A DNA stretch of 6,323 nucleotides from Actinomycetota bacterium (GTDB lineage Bacteria > Cyanobacteriota > Vampirovibrionia > Obscuribacterales > Obscuribacteraceae): positions 1 through 6,323 of the forward strand of contig CAJCIF010000017.1 of assembly GCA_903970355.1 (NCBI GenBank), in the 5' to 3' direction. Position numbers and translations under genes: made by a program. Below the pieces are notes generated by a model. That model was given only the letters and a program-made list of their open reading frames with translations. It had not been told where the DNA came from and searched no databases. Numbering within the stretch: the stretch's first letter is position 1; each line of letters starts with the position of its first letter. Shown piece by piece: positions 1-5,682 of this stretch.

Positions 1-2
1 TT

Positions 3-581
3 TGTACTAACAGCCTGCCTCCACGTCGTGCCAAAGCGCTAGCAGCCCTATTGATTTCATGCTGTCTTGCATTCGCTTATTTTGTGCCTTTCAAACGCTT
101 GTTGCACGACCAATGGCAGAAAGGACGAATCAGCGCGCTTGCTCGTGCATTTCCTTTTATCAAGGAACACATTCCGCCGCACACCAAAATTGCTTGTGAC
201 AGTGGTTGGCAGTGGCCAGAAAAGGACAACTACAATGTTACGGAAGGGATCTGGCGTCCTGATTTTGTGCCGCCGCGCCCTCACAACTATTACATGCCTG
301 AAGATCTCGCTAAAGAAGGCTTTGAATACATGATTGTGGAGACTTGGAACCGCAGGTACTACCAGTGGAACCCCGAGGCAGCAAAGAAGTATGCTCGGGA
401 ATGCAACTTTTATTTGAACTTGCGAAAGCATGCCCCATTAATTTTCTATTCGGCCCATAAGGACAACCCATATATCTTGGGCGAGCAAGTTCCAGACTGC
501 GTCACTCCAATTGAGATATATGACTTGAGACCTTTGGCAACCGGGAAATTGCCAAGCCAGGACTACAATCCGCAAGAGTGA
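3..581 (+). CDS. Membrane protein C-terminus, probable GT39-like glycosyltransferase (5' end outside window)
   Basis: The reading frame is open to the left edge of the window, so this is the last 192 residues of a longer protein. A TTG codon at 51 lies inside a transmembrane segment and is unlikely to be the start. Window residues about 10-32 form one hydrophobic helix preceded by Arg and Lys. About 160 hydrophilic residues follow, rich in Tyr, Trp and Pro. This tail parallels the C-terminal domains of the two - strand glycosyltransferases in this window: a segment like 'IKEHIPPHTKIAC' just after the membrane, then 'EGFEYMIVE', then 'YARECNFYLNL', then a closing strand 'PIEIYDL'. From this I infer that it is a more distant member of the same polytopic GT-C (GT39/PMT_2) group, with the tail outside the cytoplasm. 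The catalytic N-terminal region is not in the window, so the activity cannot be confirmed. The gene ends with TGA, 13 nt from the stop of the convergent lipoprotein gene. Confidence 0.75.
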   Translation, partial: CTNSLPPRRAKALAALLISCCLAFAYFVPFKRLLHDQWQKGRISALARAFPFIKEHIPPHTKIACDSGWQWPEKDNYNVTEGIWRPDFVPPRPHNYYMPEDLAKEGFEYMIVETWNRRYYQWNPEAAKKYARECNFYLNLRKHAPLIFYSAHKDNPYILGEQVPDCVTPIEIYDLRPLATGKLPSQDYNPQE

Positions 582-594
582 GACTCAATCAGCG

Positions 595-1098
595 TTATTT
601 TTTCGCTGCTGGTTTTGCGGCTGGTTTTGGGGCCGGCTTCGTCAAAGCAGCATGAGCAAAGGCCTTGTCACGCTCATAGAATTTTCGATTGGGACTCTTC
701 TCTGGCGCAATCTCTAGAGCCTTGGCATATTCTGCTTCCGCTTTAGCCCAACTTTGGGCGTTTAGATAAGCCCATGCCAAATTCGCATGCAGTTGAGCTT
801 GTGTATCGTCATTTGGACCATGGCGAGCATCAATTGCCTTTTGAAAGCACTCTATTGATTTGTTGAAATCTTTTGCTTTCGCTGCGGCATAGCCATCTGC
901 CGTGTAGTTAGTTGACACCGGTTTACTCGTATCAGCTTTATTTTCAAGAGGTGGAGCGGTTGTCTCCGCAGGCTTGGTTCCCTCAGGCGCTGTGGCATCT
1001 GGTTTAGTGGTAGTGGAAGCCGAATCACAGCCAAGCAAGCTCACCGAAACCAGCAATGGCAAACCAGCTAATAAAATGTTAGAACGAGTGAATCGCAT
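595..1098 (-). CDS. TPR-containing lipoprotein
   Basis: A 167-residue secreted lipoprotein. Residues 1-23 are a signal peptide (MRFTRSN followed by a hydrophobic core) ending in the lipobox L-L-G-C, so Cys24 should be lipidated. Residues 25-62 are a Thr/Pro/Ala-rich linker that probably spans away from the membrane. Two tetratricopeptide repeats follow: about 65-92 (GYAAAKAKDFNKSIECFQKAI) and about 102-134 (ANLAWAYLNAQSWAKAEAEYAKALEIAP). TPRs bind proteins, so it is probably an envelope scaffold or assembly factor with an unknown partner. The tail is three KPA[P/A] tetrapeptides plus KK. I chose ATG 1098 over the adjacent TTG 1101 because AGGTG at 1106-1110 lies 7 nt from the ATG but only 4 nt from the TTG. 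Asp follows the lipidated Cys; in enterobacteria that residue keeps lipoproteins in the inner membrane, but whether the rule applies here is unknown. It lies downstream of the glycosyltransferase pair, on the same strand. Confidence 0.9.
   Translation of the reverse strand: MRFTRSNILLAGLPLLVSVSLLGCDSASTTTKPDATAPEGTKPAETTAPPLENKADTSKPVSTNYTADGYAAAKAKDFNKSIECFQKAIDARHGPNDDTQAQLHANLAWAYLNAQSWAKAEAEYAKALEIAPEKSPNRKFYERDKAFAHAALTKPAPKPAAKPAAKK
604..639 (-). repeat. Three tandem 12-bp units encoding KPAP-KPAA-KPAA
   Basis: Three imperfect 12-bp units encode the Lys-Pro-Ala-Pro/Ala repeats at the C-terminus of the lipoprotein and are followed by two Lys codons and TAA. The copies differ mainly at third codon positions (AAG/AAA, CCG/CCA, GCC/GCA/GCG), so it is an old or selected protein repeat and not a fresh slippage product. 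Lys/Pro/Ala tails in envelope proteins often contact anionic cell-wall polymers; that role is inference here. Confidence 0.7.
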
Positions 1099-1105
1099 CA
1101 AGTAG

Positions 1106-1110
1106 CACCT
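1106..1110 (-). promoter_or_regulatory. Ribosome binding site of the TPR lipoprotein
   Basis: AGGTG on the - strand, inside AGGATAGGTG, lies 7 nt upstream of ATG 1098. It is too close (4 nt) to the in-frame TTG 1101, so it supports the ATG as the start. Confidence 0.65.
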
Positions 1111-1135
1111 ATCCTTTTATTTCGACCATCAAAAC

Positions 1136-1157
1136 TGCAAGATCACCAACCCTTGCA
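1136..1157. repeat. Short dyad TGCAAG-N10-CTTGCA in the lipoprotein leader
   Basis: Two perfect 6-bp arms (1136-1141 and 1152-1157) are separated by 10 bp and abut the candidate -10 element of the lipoprotein promoter. The dyad could be an operator half-site pair or a small hairpin in the 5' leader. Dyads of this size are common by chance, so this is only a weak candidate. Confidence 0.25.
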
Positions 1158-1185
1158 TTTTAACGAAAGTTCGGGCGTAAATCTA
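1157..1185 (-). promoter_or_regulatory. Possible sigma70-type promoter for the TPR lipoprotein
   Basis: On the - strand a TAAAAT -10 element (1157-1162, five of six consensus bases) is preceded at a 17-bp spacing by TAGATT (1180-1185), a poor -35. Transcription would begin near 1150, giving a leader of about 50 nt. A second, also weak, candidate further upstream is TTGGCT (1234-1239) with TATATC (1212-1217) at 16 bp. The gap of about 180 nt before the lipoprotein, against 8-37 nt between the upstream genes, is the main reason to expect a promoter here. Neither candidate is strong. Confidence 0.3.
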
Positions 1186-1257
1186 CGAGTTGTTTCGAGC
1201 ATCCTGACAACGATATATAGTTTGGGCATAAGAAGCCAAATGACGGTATTGAGTATG

Positions 1258-1303
1258 GTGCCACACGAAAAACCATCTAGCTCTGTGGTTTTTCGTGTGG
1301 CAC
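1258..1303. repeat. Perfect 18-bp inverted repeat with 10-nt loop over the glycosyltransferase stop codon
   Basis: Arm 1258-1275 reads GTGCCACACGAAAAACCA and arm 1286-1303 is its exact reverse complement; the loop is 1276-1285. In the - strand transcript the 5' arm encodes Val-Pro-His-Glu-Lys-Pro near the end of the upstream glycosyltransferase, and the TAG stop (1277-1279) lies in the loop. No run of T follows on either strand, so it does not have the form of a canonical intrinsic terminator. It may still terminate or attenuate transcription, or protect the 3' end of the operon message. Because it is symmetric, it could act on both strands. Confidence 0.85.
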
Positions 1304-2917
1304 GAATTTATATAGTCTGATCGTTGGTCCGCGCTGTTTCATATTGAACAATCCGCCAACCGTAAGTTGCTCTGGTTCGATTTGTTTAACCAACTCAACA
1401 TTCTCAAGGAGCTCTCGATAGAATCTGCATTCACGCGGATAGTGGTATGGCTCGGCAAAATAGAGCGGGCTTTGAATGTCTGTCCAAACGAAATACTTAT
1501 ATCCTTCCTTGTAAAAATCCATCGGCGATCGATATTGGCCAACACCAAAAGCTTGATCGAAATAGGCCGGATCCCACAAGACATCTTTGATTTTGTAGCG
1601 CTCCCTATGCCCACCGTTCCAGACGCCCACAAAGCAGATCGGGGTGTCTCTCGGCACATTTTCGAATACCCACTTGTAGAAAACAGGCTCAGTACTGTAG
1701 TGAATTTTTACTGTATTTCTGGCACAGACGGTAATGAAGCGCTCGTACTCCAATTGAAAAAGCGAAAAGAGAATCAATGCCACAACTGTTATAAACGCCG
1801 ATAGTTTGCTTCCAATCTTCGTGAGAACTCCTTCAATCAAGAACGATATCTGCGCCATCGCTCCGGCAGCGAATATGGCTAATATCGGCGTAATTGCTAC
1901 CAACCAGCGATCGGAATGGAAGGGATGCAAACTTGTGCCCGCCAAAATCGCAATCATAAAAAGAACAAGCAAAGCAGCGAAAAAATTGCGCCGTTGCAAA
2001 GCCACCACAATTCCAATTAGGGCAAGTAGGGCAGGAATAGTGCCAAACTCTCTCGGAATAGCCTCGCCTAAATAAAATTGAAAATTTCCAAGTGTGGAAA
2101 GTCCGTCGCAACCAAGACCATGGGCTGCTTTCTCGACTGCCATATCCCGTTTGAAGGTTTCAAAATCAATAAAAAAGTAAGGCGTAGTCATGGCAAAAGT
2201 GACTACGCTTGAGATTGGCCCTATGACGCCATTTAAGATATTGCGGTTGCGATTCTCGTTATTCCTATTGTGCCATGCGACAAGAGCACTAGCAGCAAGA
2301 AGTATGGGCAATAACGCAAACATAGTTATACGGCTGGAAGCCCCCAAACCAATGGATATTGCAGCAAGCAACTGCCACTTTAAGATGGGCTCGCGATAAT
2401 ATTTCATGGTGCAATAAAGTGCCACCATGGAAAAGAACAAAGCCGGACATTCCGAGCGAATTACCTGCGTGTACATAACCAGGAGAGGCGAAATACTCAA
2501 GAAGCATAGGGCAATGAGACCGGCTCGACGCGAAAAAATATCTCGTGCCATTAGATAAACGAATGGCATACAAGCAATGAGGAAAAAGACATTCACGTAG
2601 CGTGGCAAGTAGCACAACAGTAAGATGTGGTCGTAAACGACCGAATCAAGGTTTGAATGGCTGTCAACTAAAGTGCCATGAAAAAAGACAGCATTGAGGA
2701 AACTGTAGTAGGCAAACAAGGGATAAATAGTGGTGGATGCTGGATGTGCAAGCCAATGTGGATTCAGAGTGTTTTCCTGAATCATTCTCAGCGCCGGAAT
2801 AACACAATAGAGTTCGTCGCCTTCCGGGGCAAACGGACAATCGCCTGTCATGCCCCAAACTACAAGGAAGAATGTGAACACCATTGAACAGGCAATGATC
2901 AATTTTGTTCGAGTCAT
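1277..2917 (-). CDS. GT39/PMT_2-like polytopic membrane glycosyltransferase (second of tandem pair)
   Basis: A 546-residue GT-C fold protein predicted to transfer a sugar from a polyprenyl-phosphate carrier to an unknown acceptor on the outer face of the cytoplasmic membrane. The first helix (about 5-23) is followed by a loop with the family's acidic pair Asp34-Glu35 (PEGDE), expected at the catalytic site, then His58-Pro59 in 'LAHPASTTIYP'. Further conserved points are 'RSECPALFF' (154-162), 'SSR' (194-196) and 'HPFHSDRW' (331-338). Roughly ten more hydrophobic segments run to about residue 388. The tail (about 405-546) is a soluble mixed domain ending 'PTIRLYKF' plus an extra eight residues. 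ATG 2917 is supported by GAGGGA (2921-2926) just upstream. It is clearly paralogous to the gene upstream, 37 nt away, and the two align over nearly their whole length. Its stop codon sits inside a perfect inverted repeat. Donor and acceptor cannot be read from sequence. Confidence 0.85.
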   Translation of the reverse strand: MTRTKLIIACSMVFTFFLVVWGMTGDCPFAPEGDELYCVIPALRMIQENTLNPHWLAHPASTTIYPLFAYYSFLNAVFFHGTLVDSHSNLDSVVYDHILLLCYLPRYVNVFFLIACMPFVYLMARDIFSRRAGLIALCFLSISPLLVMYTQVIRSECPALFFSMVALYCTMKYYREPILKWQLLAAISIGLGASSRITMFALLPILLAASALVAWHNRNNENRNRNILNGVIGPISSVVTFAMTTPYFFIDFETFKRDMAVEKAAHGLGCDGLSTLGNFQFYLGEAIPREFGTIPALLALIGIVVALQRRNFFAALLVLFMIAILAGTSLHPFHSDRWLVAITPILAIFAAGAMAQISFLIEGVLTKIGSKLSAFITVVALILFSLFQLEYERFITVCARNTVKIHYSTEPVFYKWVFENVPRDTPICFVGVWNGGHRERYKIKDVLWDPAYFDQAFGVGQYRSPMDFYKEGYKYFVWTDIQSPLYFAEPYHYPRECRFYRELLENVELVKQIEPEQLTVGGLFNMKQRGPTIRLYKFVPHEKPQS

Positions 2918-2954
2918 TTTTCCCTCAGCGGCCTTTGGTTGGCATTGATCTCAA

Positions 2955-4604
2955 CTACCTATTCGCACCCCACTTATACAGTGTATATGTTGGACCGTAC
3001 TGACGGGTCTCAAACCACGAATCGGTTGCTATCTTTTGTGGGGTAAATTGGATGACGACCTTTGAATTGGCCCAGAGCTCGTTGAAAAATCGGCAGTGTA
3101 ATGCGTAACGTTCCGGCTCTTTAAAGTAAGAAGGATAGGCTGCGTCACTGCAAATAAAGTAACCGTAACCTGATTTTGCGACTTCTGCAGGAGAGATATA
3201 ACTGCCATGGTTGTAACTCTCAAAAAATGTCGGGCAACTCAATACAGTTCTTACGTTATATCTCTCTTCATGGGGACCATTCCAAGGACCCACGCTGCAT
3301 ATGGCAGTTCCTGCTGGAATGTGGTCTTGAACCCACTTATAGAAAAGAGGTTCGGTACCGAAGTACATTTTTTGTGTATTTAATATGCAAGCCAGATAGA
3401 ACGCTTCCGCTTTGATTAATGCTAAAAAAACGACGACGGTCGCGGCGCTGATCGCCAGGGCAATTTTGGGACGAAAGAATTTCTGTGCACACCTATCGAT
3501 GAAGAAAGCAAAACGCGCAATTGCATTGGATGCAAACAGAACGAGAATGGGAATGTTGGGAATCATCCAGCGATCATCATGGGAAGGATGCAAGCTTGTA
3601 CCGAAAAGTACCATCAATCCAAATGCGGCAAGCAAACACGCTTCAAACCGCTTACTGCTAAAAAACGCCAAAGCAAATCCGATTATGGCCAGGAACGGCA
3701 CATTCCTGTCGGTTATATTTTCGATGCCATGTGTGAGGTAGTAAACGAGGTTTTGCGGTGGCGAAAGACCATCGCGTCCAAGTCCTAGATCGGCCCTTTC
3801 GGCGGCCATGTTCGCTTTAAATGTGGCAAAATCGAGAAAAAGAAACGGTGTTGTGCAGGCGAACGTTATAAACGCAATAGCCAGTCCCATTATGCCCAAG
3901 AGTACAGCCTGTCTAATTTCCGTAGATCCTTTTTTACGTTCACCGATTACTATTTTGGCGTTTATGGCTAACAAGAGAGGAACAAGCGGTAATGTGTTGT
4001 AGCGGCTGCTTAAAGCCAAACCAATTGCTATGCCAACGAAAGTTTGATTCCTGGGCGAAGGATTCTCAAGCAATTTCAACATCGCATAGATTGCTAATAG
4101 TGAGAAAAAAATTGCCGGACAATCAGATCGAACTATTTGTGCCAGCGATATCAATAATGGTGTTATCGCAAAAATGAAGCAAGCACAAACCGCAGCGGTT
4201 CTGCTAAAGACGTATTTTGCAATGCCGTAAATAAGCGGGATACAGCCCGCTAAGGCTAAGACATCAAGAAAGCGCGGCAGAAAGCAAAGCAGAAAAATAT
4301 GATCGTACATGACGTTGTACAAGTCATGATCGTAAGTAAAGAGTGTGCCGTGAAAACAGACGGCATTCAAAGAATGAAAATAAAAAAGCAGTGGATATAT
4401 GGTGGTAGAAGCCGGATGTGAGAGCCAAAGGGGATTTAACGTGTTGGATTGGGCCATTTTTAAAGCAGGCATGACATAAAACCACTCGTCTCCGTCCGGA
4501 CGGAGTGGGCAATTGCCAGTCAATCCCCATATCGTGAGAATGAGGAGAATCAGAATGGAACTCCAGATGGCAAGTCGATCAGGTTTCAATACTGAAAGTC
4601 CCAT
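2955..4604 (-). CDS. GT39/PMT_2-like polytopic membrane glycosyltransferase (first of tandem pair)
   Basis: A 549-residue paralogue of the next gene downstream, with the same layout: a first helix (about 12-30), the acidic pair Asp39-Glu40 (PDGDE), His63-Pro64 in 'LSHPASTTIYP', 'RSDCPAIFF' (159-167), 'SSR' (199-201), 'HPSHDDRW' (339-346), multiple membrane segments to about 407, and a soluble C-terminal domain (about 412-549) ending 'PTYTLYKWGANR'. Predicted role: polyprenyl-phosphate-sugar-dependent glycosyl transfer at the outer face of the cytoplasmic membrane, acceptor unknown. It begins 14 nt after korB with no convincing Shine-Dalgarno before ATG 4604, so it may be translationally coupled. 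An alternative TTG start at 4589 (residue 6) has GGGA 9 nt upstream and aligns exactly with Met1 of the downstream paralogue, so the true start is unsettled. Confidence 0.85.
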   Translation of the reverse strand: MGLSVLKPDRLAIWSSILILLILTIWGLTGNCPLRPDGDEWFYVMPALKMAQSNTLNPLWLSHPASTTIYPLLFYFHSLNAVCFHGTLFTYDHDLYNVMYDHIFLLCFLPRFLDVLALAGCIPLIYGIAKYVFSRTAAVCACFIFAITPLLISLAQIVRSDCPAIFFSLLAIYAMLKLLENPSPRNQTFVGIAIGLALSSRYNTLPLVPLLLAINAKIVIGERKKGSTEIRQAVLLGIMGLAIAFITFACTTPFLFLDFATFKANMAAERADLGLGRDGLSPPQNLVYYLTHGIENITDRNVPFLAIIGFALAFFSSKRFEACLLAAFGLMVLFGTSLHPSHDDRWMIPNIPILVLFASNAIARFAFFIDRCAQKFFRPKIALAISAATVVVFLALIKAEAFYLACILNTQKMYFGTEPLFYKWVQDHIPAGTAICSVGPWNGPHEERYNVRTVLSCPTFFESYNHGSYISPAEVAKSGYGYFICSDAAYPSYFKEPERYALHCRFFNELWANSKVVIQFTPQKIATDSWFETRQYGPTYTLYKWGANR

Positions 4605-4618
4605 TGGAAATCGGATTG

Positions 4619-5674
4619 TTATTTATAAGAAGCCATGATCTGTTCGAGGACTTCTTTCGGTGGTCTTGTTTCTGCTTCCGTTAAAGCGGCGAGTGGTTTG
4701 TCGACGAGGTGCAAGAGATCGGGAAAACTGGGTTTATTTTCATTGATATAAAGAAGCCCAGTGAGGAATTTCTTTTCGATATTGGCTTGCTGAATTGTGT
4801 TGATGGCACCGAGACGATCCGTAGCATCGTAATCATGTCCCAACTTCTTCAAGCGCAAATGCGATCCATCGTGCAACTCAACATCTTGTTCAGTGCCGTG
4901 ATCATAATCCACCGTGATTTGCTCGTAGAATGGAATATATCCGAGCTCGTGCAATGGTGTTTCCATTTCTTTTGCATACTTGTAGCTCTTTGTGGAACCC
5001 TCATGGTTGTTGAAGGTTACGCATGGACTGATGACATCGAGCACCGCAGATCCCTTGAAAGATGCGGCCGCTTTCAGAAGGGCAACCAACTGTTTTGGAT
5101 CACCGGCAAACGATCGGGCGACGAATCCACAACCTAATTCAATTGCCAAACCGCAAAGATCGATTGGTGGCAAATCGTTGATCACACCTGTTTTCAATTT
5201 GCTGCCGAAATCTGCTGTTGCTGAAAATTGTCCTTTGGTCAAACCATAGACACCGTTATTTTCAATAATGTAGATGATTGGAACGTTGCGGCGAATCAAA
5301 TGACAAAATTGTCCAAGTCCAATACTGGCTGTGTCACCATCACCACTGACACCAATTAAAGTGAGAGTGTCATTGGCTAAATTGGCACCGGTAGCAACGG
5401 AGGGCATGCGTCCGTGACATGAATTGAAGCCGTGTGAGCGATTGAGAAAATAAGCGGGAGTTTTGCTGGAACAACCGATACCGCTCAATTTTGCAATTTG
5501 ATGCGGCTCCAAACCAACTTCGTAAAAGGCTTTGATAATTTGAGCCGTAATAGCGTCGTGACCACAGCCATCACACAATGTAGATGGCGAGCCTTTGTAA
5601 TCTGCCTGCGTCAAGCCGATGCGATTCGTTGCCGGCTGCGGAGCGGGACTATCCTTTGATGGTGTCTGAACCAT
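4619..5674 (-). CDS. korB: 2-oxoacid:ferredoxin oxidoreductase, beta subunit (KorB-type)
   Basis: The thiamine-diphosphate-binding subunit of a cytoplasmic 2-oxoacid:ferredoxin oxidoreductase, most likely 2-oxoglutarate-specific: 2-oxoacid + CoA + oxidised ferredoxin to acyl-CoA + CO2 + reduced ferredoxin. In 351 residues it has Cys34-Asp-Gly-Cys37, Cys68 in 'SGIGCSS' and Cys218 in 'ISPCVTFNNHEG', the four-Cys pattern that binds the [4Fe-4S] cluster in this family. The ThDP/Mg motif starts with Gly-Asp-Gly-Asp (111-114) and ends with Asn139-Asn140 in 'IIENNGVYGLTKGQ'. 'FNSCHGRMPSVATGANLA' (83-100) is the usual block between them. ATG 5674 is supported by AGAGGT (5685-5690), about 10 nt upstream and overlapping the korA stop, which suggests coupled translation. 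All key residues are present. Substrate specificity (2-oxoglutarate versus pyruvate or branched-chain 2-oxoacids) is inferred from overall similarity to KorAB systems. Confidence 0.93.
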   Translation of the reverse strand: MVQTPSKDSPAPQPATNRIGLTQADYKGSPSTLCDGCGHDAITAQIIKAFYEVGLEPHQIAKLSGIGCSSKTPAYFLNRSHGFNSCHGRMPSVATGANLANDTLTLIGVSGDGDTASIGLGQFCHLIRRNVPIIYIIENNGVYGLTKGQFSATADFGSKLKTGVINDLPPIDLCGLAIELGCGFVARSFAGDPKQLVALLKAAASFKGSAVLDVISPCVTFNNHEGSTKSYKYAKEMETPLHELGYIPFYEQITVDYDHGTEQDVELHDGSHLRLKKLGHDYDATDRLGAINTIQQANIEKKFLTGLLYINENKPSFPDLLHLVDKPLAALTEAETRPPKEVLEQIMASYK

Positions 5675-5682
5675 TTTTCCTG

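Noticed and set aside
57..431. Open frame of 124 codons on the - strand
   Set aside because: It is antisense to the + strand membrane-protein tail, which parallels the other glycosyltransferases and reads through to the window edge.
590..608. CAGCG/CGCTG hairpin with a T-rich loop between the convergent genes
   Set aside because: The stem has only 5 bp, the T-run is in the loop instead of after the stem, and most of it encodes the lipoprotein's terminal Ala-Lys-Lys. It is not a credible terminator.
1258..1303. Calling the inverted repeat a standard intrinsic terminator
   Set aside because: The stem is long enough, but no T-tract follows on either strand, so I list it as an inverted repeat of unproven function.
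1258..1303. The inverted repeat as terminal repeats of an insertion sequence or as an attachment site
   Set aside because: Only 10 bp separate the arms, there is no transposase or integrase nearby, and I see no flanking direct duplication.
1367..1804. Open frame of 145 codons on the + strand
   Set aside because: It lies wholly inside and antisense to the second glycosyltransferase, whose motifs and paralogue make that strand clearly the coding one. The + strand product shows no recognisable domain.
4709..5137. Open frame of 142 codons on the + strand
   Set aside because: It is antisense to korB, which has all its cofactor motifs. No domain, signal peptide or ribosome binding site supports a gene.
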